Assembly: GCF_963576675.1 (NCBI RefSeq)
Contig: NC_088918.1
Location: 56,501,501-56,565,500 of the forward strand
DNA: 64,000 bases
Source: Euphorbia lathyris
Lineage: Eukaryota > Streptophyta > Magnoliopsida > Malpighiales > Euphorbiaceae
Direction of reading: 5' to 3'
Of this stretch, positions 33,401 to 44,918 are shown piece after piece; position 1 is the first letter of the stretch, and the number at the start of each line of letters is the position of its first letter. The position numbers were made by a program, and so were the translations under genes. The notes under the pieces were generated by a model. It saw only the letters and a list, made by a program, of their open reading frames with translations. It searched no databases and was not told the origin of the DNA.

Positions 33401-33633
33401 CGATACTGACTCGTGCTGTTCTCCAAGGGACTTTCTATGCTCCTCCTCCTCCATCTCATGATGCTGGCAAAACGGGGGAGAAAGAAAAAACAAAGCAAGC
33501 TGGAACTCAGCAGAAAATGAGGGAGTCAGCCAAGCAGCCAGTTGTCGGAACTCAGCAGAAGCCTGGTTCAACTTCTGCTATCCCGGGCAATCAGAGTCAG
33601 CAACAAAGAATAGCCAATGGCAAGGGCAAATAG
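30434..33633 (+). pseudogene. Third ORF in envelope position (Sirevirus), three stops and one frameshift
   Basis: One long reading frame starts at ATG 30434 and stays in the same frame to 33250. It is broken only by TAG 30794-30796, TAA 31826-31828 and TAA 32240-32242. A frame change near 33150 then carries it to the stop at 33631-33633, about 1,065 codons in all. The segment about 30710-31360 resembles the 'putative plant transposon protein' domain seen in third ORFs of plant LTR elements (FRSRWFSKGFVEAEKPFCEW, then VFLIGAFQCSTGTLRMGSL). It is followed by Lys/Glu-rich and then Pro/Gln/Ser/Thr-rich low-complexity stretches, and a C-terminal part with helical character. I see no convincing signal peptide or transmembrane span, so an envelope role is by position only. 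Confidence 0.78.
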
Positions 33634-34157
33634 ATTAGATATAGCCTTAGTTTATGACTTTTTACTTTATATCTGGTGTGTTCTATGTGTTAAGCTGACT
33701 ATCTAATATATATGCATCCTTTATCCAAAACTGACTATGTTTATGCGATGCTTACTTGTGCTTATATGATGATCTGTCATACTTAACTATTCATTGAACA
33801 ACAAATTAAATTTTGTAAACATAAGGGATATACAAGTAAATCATACTAAACACAAACTTTGATACCTATATTTGAAACTGAGTAATGACCAAGTGTTCCA
33901 AATATTGACTTACTTCTGAAAACTGACCTTAGGCTCATCTGAATTAGATATTGGAAGGTCTAGAATTGAACTAAGTCAGTAAAGGCATGTCTTAATTTTA
34001 CTCGATTAGATCTTAGAATGTTTAGAGTTGAATTAAGTCAATAGATGCAACCCCTATGGGGGAGTAATTTTAGAAGAATAAGGTAAACAATCATGAGGGA
34101 TGCTCAACACTAAGTTCCTTAATTAAATACTTTTGCCAACATCAAAATGGGAGAGTT
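33634..34157 (+). other. Element B spacer between third ORF and 3' LTR
   Basis: Non-coding. A related phrase, ATTAGAT(A/C)TT(A/G)GAA...TTGAA(C/T)TAAGTCA, occurs twice (about 33945-33980 and 34005-34045). The purine tract AAAATGGGAGAG ends at 34155, two bases before the 3' LTR. Confidence 0.65.
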
Positions 34158-35314
34158 TGTTGAAACACCTTTCCACATGATTTTGATTTGACAAAATTAT
34201 TTAAGTTAACCTCATGATTAAGACAATTAAATTTAAGTGCTTTGATTTAATTGTACTAATGAGTTTGTTCAATGTTGAGTAAAGTTTACTAACGAGAACA
34301 GAAACTAAGTGTTCAATAAGAAAGACAGAACGAAGTCAGCATGAGTAAAGACACACAGCAGAAGCTGAGTAAAATGTAACTCAGCCTTGTTAAAAGAAAA
34401 GTCTTCTTCAGAATAACGCTTGAAGGCTAAGCCAACCGAAGAATCTGAGTGGAATGTAACTCAGCATAGATAAAGAAATAGAGTGAAGGCAAAGCCGAAC
34501 AATCAAGCTGAGTATTCGTCATGACAGCGCCAATGATCCGTTGACTAGAAGACAAAGTCCGACAAAGGTCTGCACCAATTCAGAAGCCTCAGAATTACAC
34601 CAAGAGGCCTTTTCGAGACGCATGGATCGCCTGTCATTTGGCAAAAAGACAAACCTGGCGCTAGAAGACGAACCTGGCGCAAGAAGACGAAAGTGGCAAG
34701 CCCGATGCCTGCTAAAATCAGACGACAGGATTGGCCTGCGATTCTGAATGCTGACCAATGAATGACGCAAGAAGACCGTTTGAATTCAACGGATATGTCC
34801 GAATTCAAATCATTGAAGCTTCAGATTTTGCTATAAAAGGACAAGTTCATCACTTGTATCCTTCGCCGAATTAAAAAAAGAAAAAAGACAAGCAAGATCT
34901 TCACTAAGTTAAAAGATCCAAAAGAGAAGCTGTCTGATTAGAAAAAGCAATTTCTTACACCCAATTCCAATCATTGTGTAAAAGTCTAGAGTGAATTTGT
35001 ATTCATCTAAAGTGTTCTTCATTTAGAGAGAACAATCTTGTATCAACTGTAAAGGTTAGAAGAGTGGAGCTGAGTACTCAGTTTTAGTACTCAGTGGTAG
35101 AGAAAATCTGAGTGTTCGGTTATAGCGCTCAGTAGGATTGAGTAGACGAATAGAGGACGGTACTCTTGCATACTCAATTGCTTTGTAAACGGTTTGTGCT
35201 CTACCTTTAAAGAGCTCAGTAGTGGATTGAAAAAGCCCGGAGGGATTCTAGGGACTGGACGTAGGCGGTGAGGCCGAACCAGGATAAGACTGCTGAGTAA
35301 TCTCTAACCCTTCT

Positions 35315-35372
<58 letters not shown>

Positions 35373-35654
35373 GTTGCTTGCTTAAACTACTCAGTATATA
35401 ATCTGAAAAAGCCGACGCTGAGTAATTAGAGTGTTGAGTTGGAAACTGACCAGTGTTATTTCCCAACTCACAAGTGAAACAGTTCTAGTCAGCTTCTGAC
35501 TAAAGATGTCTTACACTACGCTCAGCCTTGCTGACCTGAAACTGAGTGAAGTTATTTAAAGGATTAAATTAAGTCAGCATAATTAAGCGAAAAAGTTACA
35601 TTAGTTCCTAACCCCTCCTTGAAACTAATCCTATTACATTACACGAGACCAACA
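34158..35654 (+). repeat. Element B 3' LTR
   Basis: 1497 bp; TATA box CTATAAAAGG at 34831-34840 intact; TA microsatellite at about 35318-35362. Confidence 0.94.
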
Positions 35655-35803
35655 TAGATAACATTAGAAACCTAGTAGTTCGGTACTTGTAGAATAAATC
35701 CTGTGGATTCGATACCTGGACTTCTCTAGATTATTATTTGGTAACGACGGGGTACACTTATTCCTTAGTGAGTCTCGTTGGGCGTTAGCTCTGAGGCGCA
35801 TCA

Positions 35804-36299
35804 GCACGCATCTTTAGTTTCCATAGACCGAAGTTCGTCGATCTATCAATCTTTTCAATATCGAATTTTGTAGATGGGGCCATGTCTATTTAAAAATTAA
35901 TTCACTAAAGAAAATAAAACGCTTTGATATCACTTGTTAGGAGATAAAGATCCACTTATGTGAACTAATTGAACAATTGAAAAGAGTAATAAACAAGCAA
36001 CACAAGGAATTTACGTGGTTCAGCTAATTCGTGCCTACTTCAACGGGAGAGGAGAATTTTTATTGTAGTAATCAAGAGGAATCAAGAACAACTTACAAGA
36101 GAACTATTAAACCTCACTAATCCAAGAATTATCCTAGAAATACTATGCCGAAGCGTTTTCCAACTCTGCGTTATAATTTCCTCCCAAACAAATTTTCTAC
36201 ATTATTCTCTCCACCACACAAAGTTCAAATGAACCTTCATATTTATAGCCTTGATGTAGAAGCTTGGTCCTTGCTCCAAGTTTTCGAAACTTGTTGACA
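35804..36299 (-). mobile_element. Copia element D: 5' LTR, primer-binding site and gag start (minus strand)
   Basis: Read on the minus strand, a 365-bp LTR runs from 36299 (TGTCAACAAG) to 35935 (CTCCTAACA) with a TATA-like CTATAAATATG near 36240. The primer-binding site follows at about 35921-35932 (TGATATCAAAGC, a diverged form of TGGTATCAGAGC). A gag ATG lies at about 35881, encoding KFDIEKIDRSTNFGLW. At 35804 gag is cut by the end of element X; its continuation is at 11384 downward. The remaining pol and 3' LTR of D were not found in the window. Confidence 0.85.
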
Positions 36300-38744
36300 G
36301 TTAACTTAATAGATACAAGTTCCATATAGATAGTAAATGTTAAATCTTAAATGTTTGTACACAGTACACCAAACTCGTAATGACTAAAAGAAAGTATTTC
36401 TACGAAATTTGTCAACCAATCAGTATTGTAACGGGATGTCCTTCCTTTACGCAAGGTATGAAATAATTTATAAGTAGGTTGCATAAAGAAAAAGAAGGTA
36501 AAATATATATAATTGTGGAAAAGTGGCCCAAAATATCATGTATGGGAATATCATTTGAGTAGTGAATATATATATATGTATAAATTGTATTTTGGTAGCT
36601 AGAAATTCAAGCATATTATGATAACATGTTTTTGATATATTACCAAGTTGACTGATACTTTCTCTCTCTTTCTTTTTCTCTTATTCTCTCTCCCTCTCCG
36701 GGAGTCTTGGTGAGACATTCAGTTGGTGTATGCCTCTCTAGTGGTGTTTACAAGAGACACCCACTAAATCTTACTCTTTCCCTCCTCACAATTACATTAC
36801 ATGAAAGTCTGCATCTTTCTTCCTCATTTACAACTGCCATTTTCTTTTTTGCAGCTTTCTAAACTCAATTTACATCTACAATCACATAATTCAGGTACCT
36901 ACTTTTCTAAATCTTATTCCTTGACTATATATTATATTTAGATTGATTTGAGTGATTTGATTGATGGAAATCTTGCTTGACTTGTTATTATTGTCTCCCA
37001 CTCAAATACAATAAGCTTTTTTCTTCTGTTATTTTACATTATTTCTGCAATAGCTACAAGATAAACATAAATAAAAAATTCCATTAGGATATGGACAAAC
37101 AACTAAATTATAAAAACATTTATCTGCAACTTCACAACTTCTTTATCAATTTCAAAAGGGAATGTTAGCATAAGTAGATATATGTATATATGGTTTAAAA
37201 ACCTTAGGGCTGAAATTGGGAAGATGCCCTAGGCATTACTTTTATGATTGTTTAATTTATTTAGGAGATGGAATCTCTGTAGTATATGTCCCAATGGAAA
37301 AAGGATAAAGAAAAGTTACTTTTCCTCGTAAGTAGGAAATTATTCGTTTGTTTGAGGACTATCCTCACAAATTACTATCTACTGCAGCAGAGGGAGGATT
37401 CAATTCAATCACTAGTGCTAAAGCTGGCCTATGGACCAATATCACATTCTCTTTGGACCACCCTTTTCAATTAACTGATTAGTCCAATTAACCTATAATA
37501 CCAACAATTAGTTACGAACATCTACAGTAAAAGAAAAACACCTAAAATTCTTTATTTTAAAATGAAAAGACAAACACCGGAAGAAACTGAAGTAACCAAA
37601 ACACCCCTTTAATGACGAGTAAATCATTGTAAAAGTTTTAAGGTATCAAGAAATCACGTTAAAGAAGTTTAAAGTGTCAATAAATCATTATAAATAAGTT
37701 GAGAAGTTAATGAGACATCTATTCACAAATAAACGGATCCCCTAATGTAGTAATTAAGCCAAATCAGAGATCCTTTCAGTTTATTGTAAGATTTGTTTCT
37801 TAATCTGTAGTCCCTAAAGAAAAGAGTAACTAGAAGTATTTTTGTATTTCTTATTGTAGTAAGGGAATCTCATGCTGATCTCTTAAAAATAAGAAATTCT
37901 ATTGTGATTTGGTCTTGAACCACTAAAATGATGACACGTTAGTAGTAGTGATGAGATGTCACCACTTTAATTTAGAAAACTTCCTTAAAAGGTTGAATAG
38001 GTATCCAACAAAGAGTCCTGTGTTTGAGGGTGTTGGTTAAAAAAAGGGGTATTGCATGAAAGGGTAATAAAATAAAAGAATAAAGAGTTTAACACTTTTA
38101 AGCTGTCTGTACACTTTCATTTCACTACTTATTATATAAGATGCCAAAAAAGCATCACTACTCCATTCAACTCTATAGGTGCTTTTACTTAATTACATAT
38201 AAACAATACATTCTGATTTTTATGAATTGTAATCCAAGTCATGCAAATAATTAATTATTAATACATTTAATTACTTGAATCAACTCAAATGTTTTCATTA
38301 TATATGTTTTAGGTAGTTGGCCATAGTAATAATAAAAAATAAATCCAAGGTTAAAAATAAATAGTAAGATGTAGGGTCTAGAAGCAAAGAGAATGGGACT
38401 GCTTCTTTTATGACTAATGATGTTTCACTTTGTCACTATTGCAAAAAAGAAGGTCAAATTCCTCTTTAATCATACTTTATTCCATTCCTTTGCTTTGCTG
38501 CTCATAAACCTCAATCTTCTTTGTCTCTGTGTATCCATTCTTGTCCTTATTCCTTTCATACTATATAATTCCTCTCCATCCAATATTTGATTTAAGTCAT
38601 TTAAATAGATTAGCTACCTCTCCAATATTTTCATTTTTACTTCAACTTTCATTACAAGGTCTTGTAAGACATATACCTATATATGCTCCAGAGATTTGAA
38701 GTGAAAACTAGTTGGTTTGGTTGGAGTATACAAAATTTGCACAA
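36300..38744 (+). promoter_or_regulatory. Upstream region of the NPH3/BTB gene, possible 5' UTR exon
   Basis: No coding gene. About 36660-36720 is a CT-rich tract. 36860-36895 ends ATAATTCAG followed by GTACCT, a possible splice donor. A matching acceptor is possible near 38658 (CATTACAAG) before the coding start at 38745. A long 5' UTR intron is therefore possible but not shown. ACTATATAATTCC near 38570 is an alternative local TATA box. The ORF at 37286-37474 has no family resemblance. Confidence 0.4.
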
Positions 38745-41641
38745 ATGAAGTTCATGAAAATCGGAACACGGCCTGATACCTTTTATACAGAAGAAGCTAC
38801 AAGGTTTGTTTGATCAACTATATATCATTAGTTAACATTATGTCGAGTTCGATTCCTAGCGTACACAGAGTGATTTTAGCTTCATAATGCAGGTCTGTAA
38901 TATCAGATATGCCTACTGACCTTGTTATACGAATTAACAACATCAGTTACCTTCTCCATAAGGTATGACTTGTATTTTATTTTATGTTTGAAGAACAATC
39001 TGATGAAATTGTGCAGATTTATAAACTTAAATGCTTGTTGATTTTGTTAATTCTATTTAGCTGCAGTTTCCACTTATTCCGAGATGTGGCTTGTTACAAA
39101 GACTGTGTAAAGATTATGAAGATTCGGGGACTGTTACAATTGAGCTTCATGACATTCCTGGAGGAGATGAGGCATTTGAGCTATGTGCTAAGTATTGCTA
39201 TGGAATTACAATCAATCTTAGTGCTCATAATTTTGTGCCTGCTATTTGTGCTGCCAAGTTTCTCCGAATGACTGAGTCCGTCGACAAGGGAAATTTCGTT
39301 CTCAAACTCGACGCCTTTTTCGATTCCTGCATCCTCGAAGGCTGGAAAGACTCGATAGTCGCGTTACAGACGACAATCAAATTGACCGAATGGTCAGAGA
39401 ATCTTGGAATCATCAGAAGATGCATTGATTCAATTGTTGGAAAAATCCTTACTCCTCCTGCTAAGGTTAGTTCATAATGTCCTACTATTAAAGTATAAGT
39501 TTCCGAGAGTTTCAGTTTCCGAAATGTTATCTTTTTATTATGTATAGGTCACATGGTCTTACACTTATACCAGACCGGGGTTTAACAAGTCTCAGCAGTC
39601 TGTTCCGCGGGATTGGTGGACCGAGGATATATCTGATCTCCATATTGATCTCTTTCGATGTGTGATCATAGCCATTCGATCAACGAACATTCTGCCACCG
39701 CAACTTATAGGCGAGGCCTTGCACGTCTACGCCTGTCGTTGGTTACCGGACACCACCAAGAGTCGAATTTGGGAGAGTACTTCAGCATCTCAAATTGAAG
39801 ATGTTAAAGAGAAGAACAAGAAAATTCTTGAAGCCATTGTAGGTATGATTCCAGCTGAAAAAGGGTCAGTTTCGGTGGGTTTCTTGCTTAGACTTCTTAG
39901 CATTGCAAACTATTTAGGAGCTTCTCATGTTACAAAGACAGAACTTATACGAAAATCGAGTCTGCAATTAGAGGAAGCATCAGTAACAGACTTAGTTTTT
40001 CCTTGTCATTCATCTGCATCTTCGGCAATGATTTACGATATTGATTTGATTCTACCAGTAATTGAAAGTTACTTGATGCTCTGGAGAAGGAAATCTCCTG
40101 AACCTATGGAAAACAGTCATTCAATAAGATCAATTAGAAAAATTGGAAAGCTTATAGATTTGTACCTTCAAGTAGTAGCAAAAGATAAGAATGTTCCTGT
40201 ATCCAAAATAGTATCAGTTGCAGAAGCTTTGCCAGATTTTTCCAGGATAGATCATGATGATCTTTACAAGGCAATCAACATTTATCTCAAGGTATGAAAA
40301 CTAAAACCAATGTTGCTTTCTGTTGAGAAATTCAGGCCTAACTCAAGTTTAGCAGCATTGCTTTCAGAGGCGGATGAGGTAGGGGACATGGAGTGCCCAA
40401 GCACTCCAGCCTCCGTGAACCATCCTTCTTAGGGGTGGTTTAGCCACTCCTGTGGTCCCTATGTTACATAGAAATTCTAAGCGAGGGTCTGGAAAAGGGT
40501 CCCACCATAAAAGTGTATTGGGAGCAAACTTTCCCTGCTAATTTTTTTTTGCAAGACTCGAACCCATGAGTTCTCGATCACACAACAACAACGTTTACCG
40601 TTGCAACAAGGCTTGCCCTCTAAACCAATAACACTATAAATATTGAAAATAGGAAACACATTTCTCGAAACCATTTAGGCTGGTAAACACAATCCAATTT
40701 CAATTTGAAAAAAAAAAAAAAAAAATCAATTCAATTCTAGCTAATTGAACTTCCACAATTTCTTATAATTTACTTTTTACTTTTGTAATCATCTAGAGTA
40801 TAAATATCAAATCTTTTTTATTATTTTACTTTTAAAATTTATAATATGTTTCTATATATCTAATATTTTACATGTTTCTATTTCCTATATTTGTTTAGAA
40901 ATAACTTTTTGTATTGTCAATTTCAATTGTTGTGTCCTTGCAACATATAGATTGTAGGAAAAGCACTCAGAAAAGAGAAATGCCCAACCCTTTGTTGCCT
41001 TTGGCCCTATCCAGGCCAAAACAACGTCTCTTTGGCATGTGAAGGGGCAAAAAGCCCTACATGCTGACGAGAAATTTGCACCCCAACCCTAAGAACTAGT
41101 TCCGCCACTGATTGTTTCCTACTTTATTGTTTTTCTAATTAAGCAATGCTAGATACTTAACAGTTTCTGCAAACTCATTGAAATTTTGAAACAGGAGCAA
41201 CCTGATCTGAACAAGGCAGAGAAGAAGAGGCTCTGCCGGAATCTGGACTGCCAGAAACTGTCACCTGAAGTGCGAGCACACGCAGTTAAGAACGAGCGGT
41301 TACCATTGAGAACCGTAGTCCAAGTTCTCTTCTTTGAGCAAGAGAAAGAGAAAGAGAAAGGTTCAAAGAAAGTGGTGTCGAAAGGGAAACGAATATCACA
41401 AATATCAGCAGAAGAAATGAGTAATAAGCTACAATTAGGCACAGAAGATGAACATCAGAAAATGAAGAGAGCAGATAAAAATTCAAGAAGTGGAGACATA
41501 GAGGAAGTCGTAGAGTCCAGGAGAGGGAAAGAAAGCACAGAAGAAGAAGGAAGTTCAGGAAGTAATAAGTTAAATCCAAAGAAGATAATGCAAAGCAGAA
41601 GTAGATCAGAGCATGGCCGTGACAAGGGTAGAGACAGATAG
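38745..41641 (+). CDS. NPH3/RPT2-like BTB protein, NPY type
   Basis: Coding exons 38745-38803, 38893-38962, 39067-39465, 39548-40291 and 41195-41641, all with GT/AG introns and a continuous frame; 572 residues. The start [20 protein letters not shown] is typical of the NPY (NAKED PINS IN YUC) group. The BTB domain covers about residues 29-100 ([15 protein letters not shown] ... [15 protein letters not shown]). The NPH3 domain covers about 198-472 ([10 protein letters not shown] ... [16 protein letters not shown] ... [17 protein letters not shown]). The tail (473-572) is Lys/Glu/Ser-rich. Family members are plasma-membrane-associated adaptors, thought to act with CUL3 and AGC kinases in auxin-dependent organ initiation and root growth. 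All exons look intact. The MITE in intron 4 lies well away from both splice sites. Confidence 0.93.
40365..41110. mobile_element. hAT-type MITE inside intron 4 of the NPH3/BTB gene
   Basis: The left end is CAGAGGCGGATGAGGTAGGGG; the reverse complement of the right end is CAGTGGCGGAACTAGTTCTT. The flanks ATTGCTTT (40357-40364) and ATTGTTTC (41111-41118) are a plausible 8-bp target duplication with two changes. 746 bp, no transposase. The termini resemble the MITE at 6435-7127. Confidence 0.75.
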
Positions 41642-42597
41642 AGATCCATTAAATAATTGATTATTTGTACCTAGTTTATGTAATTCTGCTCTGTTCTTTC
41701 TGTAAGAAATGCACTTAATTAGTTTATCAAGAGAGACGATTGGTGAATAAATATGTACAGTATTGATTCGAGATTATTCTGGGCAGTATTTAGGATCAAA
41801 ACTTTTTTTTTTAAGTAAAAAGTTTAGGTAAAGTAGGTGTACCACTCCCAATATCAGAGGAATTGATCAAGCAAATCAAGCAAATGTTCAACGCCTTACC
41901 ACTCGGACCAACACTCATTCCCCGATCAAAACCTCTTTAATTGCATTGTAATGAGTTCATAAACTTCAATGACTTCACATCACATATTTATGGGTGAATA
42001 CTACAAAAAAAAAAAAAAAAATGAAACTCACAAAATAATAGAGAGATGGAGAAAGAAGGCCCAATCTAGCAAAAATGTGAGATGACTGAGCCTGCCTGCC
42101 TGAGCAAAGAGGACCTGGACCCAAAGCACCAGTGATTTATGTTAGATTGGTCATGGTTTATAAATTTTGTAATCAATATATTTAAATTCTCTATTTTTTT
42201 ATTTTATTTTATTCTAGATTTATTCCATTTAAAATTTAAGTGAGTGTTTTTATTTATAATTTTATATATTTTTTTTTATATTTTTACTAAATTGTTTAAT
42301 TTTATTTTGATATTTATATTGCATTATATGTTTTTTATATTATTCATTAACTTTTTTCTAAAATAACTACTAGAAAACAACTGATCAACAGCTGAAATCA
42401 GCAATGAAAATTATTCCGCTACTGATCAGCAGTAGAACAGCAGCAGCAAAACTGCAATGGAACAAGATTCTGCCAGTGATCAACAGTGGAATTGCAGCGG
42501 CAATTATTCCGCTGCTGATTACAAGTCAAAAAATTTACATTCATCTTTGATGCGTCATTCTCCTTGTCTTTGTCCCTTTCTCTCTCACTTCTCTTAC
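41642..42597. other. 3' flank of the NPH3/BTB gene
   Basis: AT-rich sequence with an A run (42004-42021). Near 42375-42525 the words GATCAGCAG/CTGCTGAT and CAGTGATCAACAGTGG recur in both orientations, a small unexplained inverted-repeat cluster. No gene. Confidence 0.5.
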
Positions 42598-42909
42598 CAT
42601 TGGTTCCATTGCCAAGACATGGAGTGGCTCTCAATGAAGCATTTTCTGGCTGATGCGTCCTTTTCCTTGTCCTTGTCCCTTTCTCTCTCCTTATGTAGTG
42701 CAACATGCTCAATGACCCTGCAAATGCATCATATAATACAAATATTCAATAAATTTAAGAAACTATCTCAGCATTGATGTTTCATTCTGGATAGCCAGAG
42801 CCATAGTATCACAACATATTCAATATTCATACTCTTACCCTGCTTCTATTGTCTTGCTTTCCTCCACTGTTTTAGTTAGCTTCTTCAAAATCACCATCTT
42901 TTTAGCCAC
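42598..42909 (-). pseudogene. Two-exon gene fragment, unidentified, with RERDKDKE repeats
   Basis: On the minus strand two exon-like pieces have good splice sites. 42909-42839 has an acceptor TTTTTTAG before and donor GGTAAGAG after (VAKKMVILKKLTKTVEES). 42717-42598 has acceptor TTTGCAG and donor GGTAAGAG (VIEHVALHKERERDKDKEKD). They join in frame across the intron. Just beyond, about 42590-42540, a second copy of the charged ERERDKDKE stretch appears. Such charged repeats are common in RNA-processing proteins, but I cannot name the family. No start, stop or further exons found, so this is a fragment, perhaps carried in by a transposon. Confidence 0.5.
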
Positions 42910-43093
42910 CTAAAAAAGAACTATTAGATCAGGCTAGGACAAGGCACCCATACAGATGATGTAAAATTGTGCTTGCATATACATTTAATATTTGTAAGTA
43001 AAATACTACATACATCTAACTGTGCAAAAAAAAATATTAGGGAAGTGACAAGGAATAAGCAGAGGGGACAGAGTATCAAAAGATACTCTATCC

Positions 43094-43125
<32 letters not shown>

Positions 43126-44180
43126 ACTATCAGATATTAATATGAATTGGATCTTTAACTATGTTCTATGACATGTTATTAGAGCATTTTTTACCAAGTG
43201 ATTAAGGACTAATTTTCTTATAGGAGAGCAGCACATATAGAATTTGGATTGGGGAGAAATCAATTTTTCCACTCTATAAAACCTAATTCCAAATTAGATT
43301 TTTATTTCCTCTCAAAAGTATAGTTTAAATCAAATTCCAATTTTTATTAACATACGTACGTGTGTGTGTGTATATATATATATATAATATTAATTTTTAT
43401 CTAAACTAAATTCACATTTTAACTATTAAAATGTAATTCCTAATTAGATAAATTTATCCATTTTATTTGCTAATTGGGTTTGGGCCGAATGAATCTGATT
43501 TCAATCCCATTGAAATCCCTCATTCACGTAGGCCCACTTATACTATGCTTAAATTCATGTAACTATTATATGTATCTTAAACTACCCTGAGAAACTTTAT
43601 TCCAATCAGTCTTTTTTTTTAGTGTACGGTCTTGCCGGCCTATTTGATGTTGGTATTTTGACCAAAACAAAGTTTCGTCTCATAAGTCCTAATGCGCTCT
43701 AGCAAGCCATTATGACTACCCAATTTAATAGTAATATCGTGTATGAAAACTAAGAACCTAATGGTTACCTCAAGAGATCCTTTTATTGTGCGATATCAAA
43801 TCCAACATGAGGCATGATAATGTGACTCCCATCTGATGCTCGAACATTTCTTGATCTCATAGTAAACCGATAAGTTCGAATAATAATACCGATTGCTTCA
43901 TTCAAATATGGCCACATGCTTCTCAATTTTATTAATCAATTTAAATTAGAGGTTTTATTTGTTTTAAGTTTTAATAAATTGAATGAAATAATATTAGATA
44001 TTATTATTTTAATTAAAACTGAATTAGTGTTTAATAATAATAAAGATCATATTAAATTCTAATTAATTGTTATGAAATTGAATTAGTATTTAATGATAAT
44101 AAAATTCTATTAAATTCTATTTAATTGTTATGAAACTATAAATAGGTTAAGGATGAGATTTTTTAACCTAACCCTAACAT
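42910..44180. other. Spacer with simple repeats
   Basis: (TA)n at about 43100-43125, (GT)n(TA)n at about 43355-43387. No gene seen. 43600-43870 is less AT-rich and may be an old transposon, but I find no termini. Confidence 0.5.
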
Positions 44181-44191
44181 AATTGTATTTT

Positions 44192-44640
44192 TCATAACTC
44201 AAAGCACTGACTCTCCCTCTCCCTATTGAGTAGCCATTGCCTCCCCCCCCTAAAAGAACTCAGCCAAGCTTTGTTTTTGTTCGATGATTTGATTAAAGTG
44301 CTAGCACATGGGGTTCTACATTGTTGTCTCTTGTGTATGGTGTAGAGAAGCTGCACTTTGCAGGTTTCAATCTCAAGCAATGGGAACATCTCTCTACATC
44401 GGTGAAAGGTGATTAGATTGTTTAACCTTAATTCTACATGTTTATCTATGGAAAAAAGTTTTTCTTGATTAAACTTAGTTTTACGCCTGTTTAATCGTTT
44501 TAGAAATTCCAACACCTTTGAAGGTAGAAGTACTCTAGCTGCAAAAGGATGGAAACATGGTAGCCTAAGAACCCATCTTGAGCTCAAAATCTTGATGCTT
44601 TTTCCATTCCCTATATACCACACACAACCCTCTAAAATAA
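44192..44640 (-). pseudogene. LINE-like coding scrap
   Basis: A minus-strand ORF starts MWYIGNGKSIKILSSRWVLR, matching the W.IGNG.SI..W.D.W block that lies between RT and zf-RVT in plant LINEs. The remainder is poorly conserved. Short dead fragment. Confidence 0.5.
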
Positions 44641-44918
44641 CTCTACGGGCATTTGGCTAACTCCTCAACACATAACTAACTCGAGAACTAAGTTCAACAT
44701 AAAAAATAGAAGAGTTTATAAAACATTTGTTTTGAGAACAAAAGAACAAAAGAACAAAGAGAGTCGGGTCTTTCAGTCAGTCTTCGCACTTTTTTTTTTT
44801 TTTTTGCTAGAAATGCCTGGTTAAAATAAATAATATGGCGGAAACCTAGCCCATTATCAGAATTCAAGGCACATAAACTACTCCACCTAACCAGTTAATG
44901 ATACGCCTTTTATCCTTA

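Larger units (their letters stand above)
19585..35654 (+). mobile_element. Element B: Sirevirus-like Copia retrotransposon with a third, envelope-position ORF
   Basis: The LTRs are about 1.5 kb (19585-21084 and 34158-35654), starting TGTTGAAACACC and ending ACCAACA. The exact target duplication TAGAT lies at 19580-19584 and 35655-35659. A primer-binding site TGGTATCAGAGC (initiator Met tRNA) follows the 5' LTR at 21087-21098. A purine-rich tract AAAATGGGAGAG precedes the 3' LTR. The order gag, protease, integrase, RT, RNase H marks Copia. The very long LTRs, long gag and an extra 3.2-kb ORF after pol mark the Sirevirus/Maximus lineage. Total length is 16.1 kb because element C (3.9 kb) sits in the integrase. 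LTR divergence in a sampled 690 bp is about 22 differences. Confidence 0.95.
11385..35803 (+). mobile_element. Element X: probable solo LTR, split by elements A and B
   Basis: X is present in three pieces: 11385-12519, 19350-19584 and 35660-35803, about 1.5 kb in total without the insertions. It starts TGATAGGGGTCGAAAACCCC and ends GGCGCATCA, giving TGAT/ATCA termini. The flanks are ACATG (11380-11384) and GCACG (35804-35808), which fit a 5-bp target duplication with two transitions. Strong support comes from the flanking gag of element D, which reads in frame across the site when X is removed. The left piece includes CTATAAATAG (about 11991) as a possible LTR TATA box. No internal coding sequence was found, hence solo LTR; Gypsy type is likely but unproven. 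Confidence 0.7.

Noticed and set aside
30434..33633. Calling the third ORF of element B an envelope glycoprotein
   Set aside because: Its position suggests it, but I see no signal peptide, transmembrane segment or fusion motif, so the function is left open.
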